Source: Georgenia sp. TF02-10 (lineage in GTDB: Bacteria > Actinomycetota > Actinomycetes > Actinomycetales > Actinomycetaceae). From it: a stretch of 64,000 nucleotides of DNA. Location: the NCBI RefSeq assembly GCF_022759505.1, contig NZ_CP094289.1, forward strand, positions 124,001-188,000, read 5' to 3'. The notes beneath the pieces are model-generated. The model worked only from the letters and a program-made list of their open reading frames with translations, made no database searches and was not told the DNA's origin. A program made the position numbers and the translations under genes. Positions within the stretch are counted from its first letter, which is position 1. The number at the start of each line of letters is the position of its first letter. Positions 41,733 to 50,946 of the stretch are shown here, in pieces.

Positions 41733-42634
41733 GCCTTCCTCCTGCTCCAGCCGCCGGGGAGCTCCTCGCCCTCGGCGGCCTGCTCGAACGCCCCCCACCG
41801 GGTGGCGAACCGGTCCGGGCGGGCCGGTTCGGCGTCGGCGGTGCCGTGCCCGTCGGCCGCCCCGGGCGTGCGGCCTCCGGCCGCGTCGCCTGCCGCCCCG
41901 CGACCGAACCCGTTCGCCGTTCCGGGCGCGAGCCGGTCGCCCCGGCCCGGACGACGCCCGATCTGCACCGAGACCGGCCCGCTACCGGCGCTCGCTCCCA
42001 CCTGCCCGTCGGCGCGGCGGTCGCTGCGGTAGCCCGACCGGCGCCGGGCCTCCCGGGCGGCAGCCACGGCCCGGGCCACCGCCGCCTCGTCCGGCGGCTC
42101 GACCCTGACGTGGTCGGGGAACGCGGCGGGGCTGCGCCGCAGGTGCGACCACAGCGGCCAACTGCCGCCGAGCACGAGCGCGACCGCGGCGGACAGCACG
42201 AGCGCCTCGCCGGGCGCCTGGACGGTGAGCAGCATGCCGGCCGGCCAGGCGGCGCCCAGGACGGCGACCGCGCAGGCGATCCCTCGGTGGAACCGCTCCG
42301 CCTCCGAGCTCGGCCAGGGGTCGACGTTGCGGGTGACCTCCCGGCCGTGCATCGACGTCGTGCAGGTCTCTTTCACCGGGCAGGCGTTGCACACCGCCGG
42401 GCTGGCCCGGTAGCGCATGACCCGGTTGTCCGGGTCGAAGGACTGCGGCCAGAGCCACTGGTCCTCCGGGCAGATCCAGGCGTCGTGGTCGGCGTGGTAG
42501 GTGAAGGCCCCCGAGCTCCAGGCCCCGGCGCGGGTGGCGGTGCGCCGGGCCATGGCGTCCAGGCCGAAGGCGACCAGCAGGAGGAAGACGCCGTACCCGG
42601 CCGCCAGCCAGGTGACGATCCCGACCTCACCCAC
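41729..42634 (-). CDS. Membrane protein with WhiB-like cysteine motif
   Basis: From GTG 42634 (six bases after GGAGG) the product is 301 aa. It has a first transmembrane helix (about 6-28), then four cysteines C55, C82, C85, C91 spaced C-x26-C-x2-C-x5-C with local text VCNACPVKETC. This is the spacing and core (C-x2-CPV-x3-C) of WhiB-like [4Fe-4S] proteins, which are known NO sensors. Two more membrane helices follow (about 130-175), then a basic tail. The Wbl G-[VI]-W-G-G turn and DNA-binding tail are absent. Gene order norZ, this gene, slipin suggests NO sensing or detoxification at the membrane. A longer start at 42730 adds His-rich repeats. Confidence 0.65.
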   Translation of the reverse strand: MGEVGIVTWLAAGYGVFLLLVAFGLDAMARRTATRAGAWSSGAFTYHADHDAWICPEDQWLWPQSFDPDNRVMRYRASPAVCNACPVKETCTTSMHGREVTRNVDPWPSSEAERFHRGIACAVAVLGAAWPAGMLLTVQAPGEALVLSAAVALVLGGSWPLWSHLRRSPAAFPDHVRVEPPDEAAVARAVAAAREARRRSGYRSDRRADGQVGASAGSGPVSVQIGRRPGRGDRLAPGTANGFGRGAAGDAAGGRTPGAADGHGTADAEPARPDRFATRWGAFEQAAEGEELPGGWSRRKA

Positions 42635-42754
42635 GGCGGGCCTCCGATGCTCGGCCGCCGCGCCGTGGCTGAGCACGGGCCTGTGGTCGGCCGCCGACCC
42701 GTGGCTGACCGCCGGCTGGTGGTCGGCCACCGGTCCGAAGCTGGCTCGCCACCG

Positions 42755-45325
42755 TCATCGCCCGCCCGGGTCGTCGTCGTCCCGACGGCGGTCGGAGGCG
42801 TAGCGCGTGCCGCCCCGACCGGTGCCGCCACCACCGTCCCGCGGTCCCGCCCGGCCCGGGCCCGGCCCGGCACCGCCGCCCCCGCCGCCGCCCGCGGAAC
42901 CGGGGTCGGTCCCCGACCCGCCGGCCCGGCCGGGACCCGCCCCGACTCCCGGTCCCGGGCCCACACCCGGTGCCCGCCCGGCCTGGGCCGCCGTCGTCCC
43001 GGTGCCCGCCGCCGTCGTCCCGGCCCCGGCCGGCACCGGCTGCTCCTCGACGAACAGCGCCTCCTCCGGCACCTCGAGCGTGGTTGCCCGGATGCGGTAG
43101 CGGACGCCGAGGTAGGCGATCCACAGGAACGGCAGCACCCCGCCGACGATGAAGACCAGGTCGCCGGGCATCCGCAACCACTCCAGGACCGCGTTTCCCG
43201 GACGGGTGATGAAGTTGAGCGAGCGGGCCTCGAAGTAGCCGTCGTTGACGGAGTACCACAGCTGCACGACGCCGAGCGGCAGGAGCGTGGCAAAGACCAT
43301 CCACGCCAGGCCGATGTTCAGGGACCAGAACGAAATCTTCGCCAGCCGGTCCGGCCAGCGGGCCGCCGGTATGAGATAACGCAGCGCGAACAGGGACAGG
43401 CCCACCGCCATCATCCCGTACACGCCCATCATCGCCCCGTGCGCGTGGTTGGCGGTGAGCGCGGTGCCGATCTGGTAGTAGGAGACGATCGGCAGGTTGA
43501 TGAGGAACCCGAACACGCCGGCGCCGAGGAAGTTCCAGAATCCCACGGCGACGAGGAACATCACCGCCCACCGGTGCGGGAACGGCGCCGAGCTGCGGGA
43601 CTCCTGCCGGGAGCCGAGCTGGAGGAACGTCCACGCCTCGACGGTGAGGAAGGTCAGCGGGATGACCTCCAGCGCCGAGAAGAACGCGCCGAGCGCCATG
43701 TGCTCCACCGGAGTGCCGGAGAAGTAGAGGTGGTGCATCGTGCCGAGCACGCCGCCGACGGAGTAGAGGATCACGTCGAGGAAGATGATCTGCAGGGCGA
43801 TCTTCCGCCGGACCACGCCGAGCATGACGAAGATGTAGGCCACCATCACGGTGGTGAAGAGCTCGAGGAAGTCCTCCACCCACAGGTGCACCACCCAGAA
43901 GCGCCAGAACTCGGCGACCGTCAGGTGCGTGCTCGTGCCGGCCAGCAGGCCGACGGCGTAGAAGCCCGGGATGGCCAGCCCGGCGTAGAAGAACACCCAC
44001 GGCAGGTTGAACCGGTTCTCGGTCTTCAGCCGGGACCGGATGGTGCGGTAGATGATCGCGATCCAGATGAACATCCCGAGCACGAGGAGGATCTGCCAGA
44101 CCCGCGGCAGGTCCAGGTACTCCCACTGCTGGTCCCACAGCGGCGAGCCCTTGGCCCAGTCGACGCCGAAGATGCTCAGCGCCTCCCCGGTCATCGACCC
44201 GGCGACCACGAGCGCGACGGCGCCGAGCAGGCCGTAGGTGAGCCAGTGCTGGCCGCGGGGCTCGCGGCCGGAGACGAAGGGGGCCACGAAGATGCCGGCG
44301 GCGAGCAGCGCGGCCGCGGTCCAGAACAGGGAGAGCTGGACGTGCCAGGTCCGGGCCAGGTTGTAGGGCAGGAGCTGGGCGAGGTCGAAGCCGAAGAAGT
44401 CGCTGAGCTCGGCGCGGTAGTGCTCGATCGCGCCGCCGAGGAGGGCCTGGGCGAGGAAGAGCACGGCGATGACCAGGAAGAACCAGGCGGTGGCGCGCTG
44501 GGCCGGGGTGACCGCCACCTCCCCCGGCTGGCGGAAGGCCAGCGACTTCGCCTCGACCGAGTGCCAGCCGATGTTGCGGCTCCACCGGCCGTACACCGCG
44601 AAGAGGGCGCCGATCCCGGCCAGCAGGGCGACGAGGGAGAGCCCGGACCAGACGACGACGTCCGCCGTCGGCCCGTTGTCCACCAGCGGCTCGGCCGGCC
44701 AGTTGTTCGTGTAGGAGTAGTCGTGGCCGGGCCGCTCGGCTGCCGCGGCCCAGGCGGTCCAGGCGAAGAAGGAGGTCAGCTGGTGGATGTCCTGGTCGTC
44801 GGTGATGGCGCCGGGGATGAGCCCGTACTGGGTGGTCGGGTCGCCGAAGAAGTCGCCGTAGTGCTGCTGGAGGGCGGTGAAGGCCTCCACCTGCAGGTCG
44901 GTCAGGACCAGGGTGCCGGTGTCCGGGTCGTAGCGGTTGGTGCGCATGACCTCGACGAGCTCCCCGCGGGGGTCCTGCGTGCCGGCGTCCTCCAGGGCGT
45001 CCAGGACGAAGGTGGAGGAGCGGCGCAGGTAGTCGGCGGTGTAGTCGGGGCCGAGGTAGCCGCCGTGGCCGACGATGGAGCCGTACTGCTGCAGGCCCCG
45101 GCGCAGGAAGATCTGCTGGCCGGCGGTGACGTCCTCGCCGGTGAAGACGACCTCGCCGGCCTCGTCCACCACCCGGTCGGGCTGCGGCATGGAGTCGGTG
45201 TAGGTGCGCAGGGCCAGCAGGCCCATGACGAAGAAACCGAACAGCATGACCAGGGCGATCCCTTGGATCCACCCCTTCGACACGAGCCGGTCAGAACGCG
45301 TCCCCTCCGGCGCCAGCTGGACCAT
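42755..45325 (-). CDS. norZ: Quinol-dependent nitric oxide reductase
   Basis: A single-subunit qNOR reducing NO to N2O with electrons from quinol at the cytoplasmic membrane. The N-terminal cytochrome-c-like extension contains AGQQIFLRRGLQQYGSIVGH without a CxxCH, as in qNOR. Haem and Fe-B ligands are in ARTWHVQLSLFW, WVVHLWVEDFLELFTT, GTMHHLYFSG and NHAHGAMMGVYG. About 14 helices are visible. After residue 755 an 85-residue Gly/Ala/Pro tail (GAGTTAAGTGTTAAQAGRAP) is added. ATG 45325 follows GGGGAAG. It heads an operon with the WhiB-like membrane protein, slipin and small membrane protein. Confidence 0.93.
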   Translation of the reverse strand: MVQLAPEGTRSDRLVSKGWIQGIALVMLFGFFVMGLLALRTYTDSMPQPDRVVDEAGEVVFTGEDVTAGQQIFLRRGLQQYGSIVGHGGYLGPDYTADYLRRSSTFVLDALEDAGTQDPRGELVEVMRTNRYDPDTGTLVLTDLQVEAFTALQQHYGDFFGDPTTQYGLIPGAITDDQDIHQLTSFFAWTAWAAAAERPGHDYSYTNNWPAEPLVDNGPTADVVVWSGLSLVALLAGIGALFAVYGRWSRNIGWHSVEAKSLAFRQPGEVAVTPAQRATAWFFLVIAVLFLAQALLGGAIEHYRAELSDFFGFDLAQLLPYNLARTWHVQLSLFWTAAALLAAGIFVAPFVSGREPRGQHWLTYGLLGAVALVVAGSMTGEALSIFGVDWAKGSPLWDQQWEYLDLPRVWQILLVLGMFIWIAIIYRTIRSRLKTENRFNLPWVFFYAGLAIPGFYAVGLLAGTSTHLTVAEFWRFWVVHLWVEDFLELFTTVMVAYIFVMLGVVRRKIALQIIFLDVILYSVGGVLGTMHHLYFSGTPVEHMALGAFFSALEVIPLTFLTVEAWTFLQLGSRQESRSSAPFPHRWAVMFLVAVGFWNFLGAGVFGFLINLPIVSYYQIGTALTANHAHGAMMGVYGMMAVGLSLFALRYLIPAARWPDRLAKISFWSLNIGLAWMVFATLLPLGVVQLWYSVNDGYFEARSLNFITRPGNAVLEWLRMPGDLVFIVGGVLPFLWIAYLGVRYRIRATTLEVPEEALFVEEQPVPAGAGTTAAGTGTTAAQAGRAPGVGPGPGVGAGPGRAGGSGTDPGSAGGGGGGGAGPGPGRAGPRDGGGGTGRGGTRYASDRRRDDDDPGGR

Positions 45326-45604
45326 GCCGCTTCCCCTTCCCGGCTGCCCCGCGCCGACCGCCGGCGACACCGCCGGTGCAGGTCGGAACGGGTTGTTCAG
45401 GTTCCCCGTGCTCGCAATAGCGGAACGTAGCGGAGACCGGCACGGGGGGAAAGAGGAATCAGTCCGTGTTAATTCGGGGAAAATTCGGGGTGGCCGGGCC
45501 GGCTCTGCATGATGGTTGTGCCAGGGGTTCGGGCGCCGGGAAGACTGTCCGCGGGCTGGCACGACGGCGGCCGGCCGGGGCCGGAGCAGGCCGGCCGGGG
45601 TGCG

Positions 45605-46315
45605 CTACTGGCTGACGGAGGCGTCGATGCGGTCCAGGAGCTGTTCCAGCGTGCGCTCGAACTCCTCCTCGGCGTGGTCCTCGGAGAGCTTGGTGCGCAG
45701 CCGGGTCACCTCGGGGTAGTCCGAGAGGTCCACCGTCGTGTTCGGCACGTCCGCGCCGCCCTCGTCGAGCGTCTCGTCGGTCAGGTCCGGCCCGGTCGTG
45801 CGCTGCGCGACGGTGAGGAGCAGGTGACCGACCAGGAAGCTCGTGAACGCCTTGTAGGCGTCGACGGCGTCGTCGTCGCTGAACCCGGCGCCGGTGAGAT
45901 AGGCGAGGAAGTCCTCGACGAGGTCGAGGCTGCGCAGCGGCGGCCGCAGCCAGGGCGCCGCCGGGTGCCGCGTCGCCATGAGCGGGAAGAGGTTGGGGTG
46001 AGCGTGGGCGATGTCCCGCACGTCGTGCGCGAGGGCCTGGAGGTAGGCCTGCCAGCCGCCGTCGGGACCGAGGTCGAGGTCGCCGGTCAGGTGCACCTGG
46101 CCGGTGAGCTCGTCGACCATCGCCTCCAGGAGGTCCTCGCGGCCGTTGATGTACCGGTACAGCGCCATGGCCTCCACGCCGAGCTCGGCGCCCAGCCGGC
46201 GCATGCTCAGGGCCGTCAGCCCGTGAGCGTCCACGAGCTCGATGCCCGCCCGGACGATCCGGGCGCGGCTCAGCCCCGCCCGCTCGGGGCGGAGCTCGAC
46301 GATGGGCTCGTCCAT
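45605..46315 (-). CDS. TetR/AcrR-family regulator
   Basis: The 236-aa protein has an N-terminal TetR HTH (ARIVRAGIELVDAHGLTALS, then LGVEAMALYRYINGREDLLE, residues 18-70) and a TetR_C-type ligand domain with HPNLFPLMATRHP and DAYKAFTSFLVGHLL. It lies upstream of the NO-reductase operon on the same strand, 280 bp apart, and may control it or an unrelated efflux function; nothing in the sequence decides this. A TACAGT -10-like box lies about 50 bp upstream of the ATG. Confidence 0.87.
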   Translation of the reverse strand: MDEPIVELRPERAGLSRARIVRAGIELVDAHGLTALSMRRLGAELGVEAMALYRYINGREDLLEAMVDELTGQVHLTGDLDLGPDGGWQAYLQALAHDVRDIAHAHPNLFPLMATRHPAAPWLRPPLRSLDLVEDFLAYLTGAGFSDDDAVDAYKAFTSFLVGHLLLTVAQRTTGPDLTDETLDEGGADVPNTTVDLSDYPEVTRLRTKLSEDHAEEEFERTLEQLLDRIDASVSQ

Positions 46316-46798
46316 CGGTTGTCCTCGTCTCGGCGGCGGCGCCTTGCGCGCCCGAGTACGACCGCCACTGTATCGGTCCCCGGCCTGCGGACGATCGCGT
46401 GCCCGCCGGCCTGCTCGGTCCGGCCCGGCTCGTGCCAGCTGGCCAGCTCACGGCCGAGAGCTGGCGGCCGGGCGCCGTGAGGGCTCGGCCGTCGCGCACC
46501 CCGATGCAGCCAGCTCGCGATCGCCTACCGTTCCGGAACGCCACAGGGCAACGGTTACCGGCTCCGTCTGCTGCCGTCCACGGGTGGGGGTCACGACGGC
46601 GAGGTCGTTGCCAGTGGATTCGGCGTCGGCGGTGGTCCGCCGGTGGTCGTGGTTTGTGCTGAGCACGAACACCGCGAGGCCGAGAAGGTCATTGCGACAC
46701 CGGCGCACATAGCTGGTGCGTGTGGTCGCCGGTGGCGTCTGGCGCTGCTGCGCCGAGGAGGCTGCCGAGAGCTGCTCCCCTGTTGTCCCCGGATCTGA
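46316..46798. other. Intergenic region, no gene recognised
   Basis: About 480 bp between the frameshifted oxidoreductase and the TetR gene. Short frames on the minus strand (for example NDLLGLAVFVLSTNHDHRRT around 46640-46690) have ordinary codon use but no recognisable family or start; they could be relics. A TACAGT-type promoter for the TetR gene lies near 46367. Nothing else seen. Confidence 0.4.
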
Positions 46799-47814
46799 CT
46801 ACTCGGCTCGATCGTGGACCACCACCTTGCCGACGGTGCGGCCGGTTTCGACCAGTGCGTGCGCCTCGCGCAGCGTCTCGGGCGTGATCGGGGTGAGCGT
46901 CCGCGTGACGGTGGGACGGATGCGCCCGTGGTCCGCGAGCTCCGCAACCCGGGTGAGGAGCCGGTGCTGCTCGATCAGGTCGTCGGTCTGGTGGAGGGGG
47001 CGGGTGAACATGAGCTCCCAGTGCCAGGCGATGCTCTTGTCCTTGAGCGGGGCAACGTCGCGGGATCCGTCGTCGATCGCGACGATCTGCCCGAACGGAC
47101 GCACGATGTCGGCGTAGAGCGGGACCTGCCCTCGGAGTGGGCGGTGAACAGCCAGTCCACACCGTCCGGTGCGATGGCTCGCACCTGGGCGGCGAGGTCG
47201 CCGTGGTGGTCGACCACGTGCTCGGCGCCGAGCTCGCGCACCCAGCCGGCGCGCTCCTCGTCCGAGGCGGTCGCGATCACCGTCGCCCGCGGGAGGAGCG
47301 CTTCGGCGAGCTGGAGCATCACCGACCCGACCCCGCCGGTTGCCCCGACGACCAGCAGGGTCCCGCGGCTGTCGGCGGTGAGCCGCAGCCGGTCGAACAG
47401 GGCCTCCCAGGCGGTGATCGCCGTCAGCGGCAACGACGCGGCCTCCGCGAACGAGAGCCTCGCAGGCTTCCGTCCGACGATCCGCTCGTCCACGGCGTGC
47501 AGGCGCTGGTTCGTGCCGGGCCGGTCGGTGGTGCCGGCGTAGAACACCTCGTCGCCCGGCGCGAACAGGGACACCCCCTCCCCCACCTCCCGGACGGTGC
47601 CGGCGGCGTCGAAGCCGAGCACCCGGAACCCGCCCGAGGGTCCGTTCGCGCGCAGCTTCACGTCGACCGGGTTCACCGACACCGCCCGCACCTCCACGAG
47701 CAGGTCGTGCGGGCCGAGCTCGGGCACCTCGACCTCACGGGCGATGAGGCTGTCCGGGTCGGTGCTGGGCAGGTTCTGCTCGTATCCGATCGCGACAGTG
47801 GTCATGACGTTCAT
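46799..47814 (-). pseudogene. Frameshifted zinc-binding alcohol dehydrogenase/quinone oxidoreductase
   Basis: From ATG 47814 the frame encodes a medium-chain reductase: VPELGPHDLLVEVRAVSVNP, DAAGTVREVGEGV and the NADPH loop VVGATGGVGSVMLQLAEALL. Near 47130 the text FTAHSEG is followed by nonsense, while the next frame resumes with VRPFGQIVAIDDGSRDVA and continues to the natural end VGKVVVHDRAE at 46799. Adding one base in GAGGGCAGG restores GQVPLYADIV, so a single-base deletion separates the halves. Either a recent loss of function or a sequencing error. An intact enzyme would be about 338 aa and use NADPH to reduce quinones or enals. Confidence 0.8.
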
Positions 47815-47972
47815 GGTTCCCCCGCCCCGCTGGTTACCGTCAAGGATCGCCAGCACTGCATGGGTCTCGTGGGACGAAGAGACGACGGGGTCGATCCTCG
47901 CGGCCGGCGCGCTCGAGGGCGGACCGCAGCGGTTCGGGCAGCCCGGGCGCCGCTGCCCGCCGGCGCCCGGGG

Positions 47973-48467
47973 TCAGTCGACGCCGAGCTCGGCCCGCAGC
48001 GCGGCGACGTGCCCCTCGGGGTCGACGCCGTACTGCGCCAGGCGCAGGGTGCCGTCCGGCCCGACCACAAAGGTCGAGCGGCGCACCCCGGTGACGGAGC
48101 GACCCTGGACCGTCCGCGGGCCCCACACGCCGTAGGCGTCGGCCACGGCGTGGTCGACGTCGGAGGCGAGGGGGAAGCCGAGCTCCTCGGCGTCGGCGAA
48201 GGCGGCGTTGTCCGCCACCGGGTCCGGCGAGACGCCCAGGACGGCGTACCCGGCACTGCGGAGGGAGGCGAGGTTGTCCCGGAAGTCGCAGGCCTCGGTG
48301 GTGCAGCCGGGGGTGGCCGCCTTGGGGTAGAAGTAGACGACGACCCCGCGGCCGGCGCTCTGGCGCAGCTCGGCGAGCGTGACCTGGGCGCCGTCGGCGG
48401 TGGGCAGGGTGAAGTCGGGGGCGCGGTCGCCGGCCTGCAGCGGCGCGGCGGCGGTGGTCTCGGACAT
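47973..48467 (-). CDS. bcp: Peroxiredoxin, bacterioferritin comigratory protein
   Basis: A 164-aa thioredoxin-fold peroxidase that reduces hydrogen and organic peroxides. The peroxidatic site is YPKAATPGCTTEACDFRDN, with the peroxidatic cysteine and, five residues later, the resolving cysteine of the atypical two-Cys BCP type. The C-terminal RRSTFVVGPDGTLRLAQYGV is also typical. A strong AAGGAGGAGG site precedes ATG 48467. It is transcribed on the same strand as the allantoicase gene with a 70-bp gap, probably from its own promoter. Confidence 0.93.
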   Translation of the reverse strand: MSETTAAAPLQAGDRAPDFTLPTADGAQVTLAELRQSAGRGVVVYFYPKAATPGCTTEACDFRDNLASLRSAGYAVLGVSPDPVADNAAFADAEELGFPLASDVDHAVADAYGVWGPRTVQGRSVTGVRRSTFVVGPDGTLRLAQYGVDPEGHVAALRAELGVD

Positions 48468-48538
48468 GGTCCTCCTCCTTGGGGCTGATCGGCCCGGGCG
48501 GTCCGCGGCGCCAGGGACGCCACCACCTCCAGGGTGGC

Positions 48539-49576
48539 TCAGCCGCGGCCGGCCTGCCACCGCTCCCGGGCGGCGTCGAGCGCGGCCGGGGCGACCTCCC
48601 CCCAGAGCCGGAACCGGCTGAGCCCGCCGTCGGGGTAGACGTCGAGGCGGGCGTGGGTGGCCTCGACGTCGGCCGCGGCGAGGAACCGGTGCCGGGTGTC
48701 GGCGACCACCGCGGTCCGCGGCAGGACGTCGGTCCACGCGCCGTCGTCGTCCAGGCTGGCGGTGCGCGCGTCCAGCACGCCCACCCGCACCCAGCCGGGG
48801 GCGTTGCCCACGTAGTAGCCGGTGTCGACCTCCAGGTGCCGGACGGTGCCGGGCTGGCCGAGCGCGAAGACGGCGAAGTCGTTGCCCGGGCCCCGGCGGC
48901 GGGCGTTCTCCCAGCCCTCGCCCATGTTCCGGGCGCGGCCGGGCATGATGATCTGTGCCGGGGAGGAGTAGAACGCGTCGGAGGTGCGCACCAGCCGGCC
49001 GCCGTTCTCGGCGGCGACCAGGTCGATGGTGCCGGTGAGGAACCGCGGGTCGCCCACCACCTCCCCGTGCACCCGCAGCCGGGCCACCCCGCCGTCGGGG
49101 TAGATCGACAGCCGCACGTGGGTGAACCACCGCTCGTCCTCGACCGGGTAGTAGTTCTGGCCGTCCCCGGCGCAGGCGGACCTGTCCACCAGCGGGGTCC
49201 ACTCGACCTCCGCGAGCGCGGCCGGCGCGGGGTAGCCGTCCACCGCGGCGGCCTCGACGGAGATCGCGGGCGGGTAGTTGCCGCGGAACCAGGCGGTGTC
49301 CACCACCACGCCGCGGACCACCCCGGGCGCGCCGAGCCGCACGATCGCCCAGTCGTTGCCGGGCTCGCGCCGCCGGCGGGTCTCCCAGCCGTCGTACACC
49401 TTGCCCTTGTGCCCGAACTCGCCCGGGTCGAACGCCGGCGGCCAGGGGTTGATCAGGTTCTCCCGCTGGGCGAACAGCTCGTCGTTGGCGCTGACGACGC
49501 TGGCCCCCAGGGCCCGGGAGGCCAGGTCGGTCAGCCCGGTGAAGGCGGGGGCGGTGGGGTCTGGCTGGTGGGTCAT
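48539..49576 (-). CDS. alc: Allantoicase
   Basis: The 345-aa enzyme hydrolyses allantoate to ureidoglycolate and urea. It consists of two homologous jelly-roll repeats: the first with [20 protein letters not shown] and [18 protein letters not shown], the second with [20 protein letters not shown] and [18 protein letters not shown]. This repeat pair is diagnostic. ATG 49576 overlaps the allantoinase stop (ATGA), so it is the last gene of the gcl-glxK-allB-alc unit. No ureidoglycolate lyase or amidohydrolase for the next step is in the window. Confidence 0.95.
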   Translation of the reverse strand: MTHQPDPTAPAFTGLTDLASRALGASVVSANDELFAQRENLINPWPPAFDPGEFGHKGKVYDGWETRRRREPGNDWAIVRLGAPGVVRGVVVDTAWFRGNYPPAISVEAAAVDGYPAPAALAEVEWTPLVDRSACAGDGQNYYPVEDERWFTHVRLSIYPDGGVARLRVHGEVVGDPRFLTGTIDLVAAENGGRLVRTSDAFYSSPAQIIMPGRARNMGEGWENARRRGPGNDFAVFALGQPGTVRHLEVDTGYYVGNAPGWVRVGVLDARTASLDDDGAWTDVLPRTAVVADTRHRFLAAADVEATHARLDVYPDGGLSRFRLWGEVAPAALDAARERWQAGRG

Positions 49577-50946
49577 GCCTCTCCTCGGCGCAGCAGGGTC
49601 CCGGCGGGGACGTCGGGGATCTCCCGGCCGCGCAGCAGGGTGCGGCGCACGACGCCGGTCAGCCGGCGGCCGGCGTAGGGGGTGACGGGGTGGCGGTGGT
49701 GCAGCCGGGCGGCGTCGACGTCGAACGTCTCCTCCGGCGCGAGCACGGCCAGGTCGGCGTGCTTCCCGACGGCGATCGCGCCCTTGCGCTCCAGGCCCAC
49801 CAGGGCCGCCGGCGCGGTGGCCATCCAGCCCACCACCTCGGCCAGGCCGACGCCGCGGGCGCGGGCCTCGGTCCAGGTCGCGGCCAGGCCGAGCTGGAGG
49901 GAGGCGACCCCGCCCCAGGCCTCGGCGAAGTCCCCGCTGGGCGGGGCCTTGAGCTCGGCGGTGGCCGGGGAGTGGTCGGTGACGACGATGTCGACGGTGC
50001 CGGCGCGCAGGCCGTGCCACAGGGCGTCCCGGTTGGCGGCCTCCCGGATCGGCGGGCAGCACTTGAACGCGGTGGCGCCGTCGGGCACGTCCTCGGCGGC
50101 GAGGGCGAGGTAGTGCGGGCAGGTCTCCACGGTCAGCGGCACGCCCTCGGCGCGGGCGGCGGCGATCATCGGCAGCGCGGCGGCGTCGGCGAGGTGCAGC
50201 AGGTGCACCCGGGCGCCGGTGCGGCGGGCGGCGTCGATGACGACGGCGATCGCGGCCTCCTCGGCGGCGGCCGGGCGGGAGGCGAGGAAGTCGGCGTACC
50301 GCGGGCCGCGGGCGTGCGGGGCGGCACCGACGATGTCGGGATCCTCGGCGTGGACGAGCATCAGGCCGTCGAAGGTGGCGAGCTCGGCCAGGTCCCGCTC
50401 GAGCTCGGCCGGTGTGAGGTGGCCGAACTCGGGCACCCCGGAGTCGATGGTGAAGCACTTGAACCCCAGCACGCCCGCCTCGTGCAGGGGTCGCAGGTGC
50501 TGGGTGCTGCCCGGGACCGCGCCGCCCCAGAAGGCGACGTCGACGTGGGCGGCGGCGGCCGCGGCGGCCCGCTTGACCTCCAGGGCCGGGACGTCGGTGG
50601 TGGGCGGCAGGGAGTTCAGCGGCATGTCCACGATGGTGGTGACGCCGCCGGCGGCCGCGGCCCGGGTGGCGGAGGCGAAGCCCTCCCACTCGGTCCGGCC
50701 CGGCTCGTTGACGTGCACGTGGGTGTCCACCAGGCCCGGGATCAGGACCTCGTCCGCGGCCAGGTCCAGCACCTCCCGGCCGGTCAGGCCGGCGCCGAGC
50801 GGCGCCACCGCGGTGATGACGCCACCGGCGACGGCGACCTCGGCGGGCACGATGCCGTCCGGGGTGACCACCCGGTGGCCGCGGAGCACGAGGTCCGGCG
50901 GTGCGGCCGGCGCAGGCGCCGGGGCGGGGGCGAGCTCGGAGGTCAT
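49573..50946 (-). CDS. allB: Allantoinase
   Basis: A 457-aa cyclic amidohydrolase opening the hydantoin ring of allantoin to allantoate. Metal-binding and catalytic segments are [28 protein letters not shown] (bridging lysine region), [15 protein letters not shown] and VTDHSP. The order matches AllB rather than dihydroorotase or hydantoinase. The first 20 residues are Ala/Pro repeats. ATG 50946 overlaps the glycerate kinase stop (ATGA). Confidence 0.95.
   Translation of the reverse strand: MTSELAPAPAPAPAAPPDLVLRGHRVVTPDGIVPAEVAVAGGVITAVAPLGAGLTGREVLDLAADEVLIPGLVDTHVHVNEPGRTEWEGFASATRAAAAGGVTTIVDMPLNSLPPTTDVPALEVKRAAAAAAAHVDVAFWGGAVPGSTQHLRPLHEAGVLGFKCFTIDSGVPEFGHLTPAELERDLAELATFDGLMLVHAEDPDIVGAAPHARGPRYADFLASRPAAAEEAAIAVVIDAARRTGARVHLLHLADAAALPMIAAARAEGVPLTVETCPHYLALAAEDVPDGATAFKCCPPIREAANRDALWHGLRAGTVDIVVTDHSPATAELKAPPSGDFAEAWGGVASLQLGLAATWTEARARGVGLAEVVGWMATAPAALVGLERKGAIAVGKHADLAVLAPEETFDVDAARLHHRHPVTPYAGRRLTGVVRRTLLRGREIPDVPAGTLLRRGEA

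Noticed and set aside
41846-45430. Very long plus-strand open frame opposite norZ
   Set aside because: It is the antisense frame of the NO reductase operon; its translation is His/Arg/Asp-rich without any domain, typical of GC-rich shadows.
45410-45480. NsrR-like site (AACACGGACTGATTCC) upstream of norZ
   Set aside because: Only one half resembles the actinobacterial NsrR consensus as I remember it; a direct repeat TTCGGGG is present but no clear palindrome, so it is not annotated.
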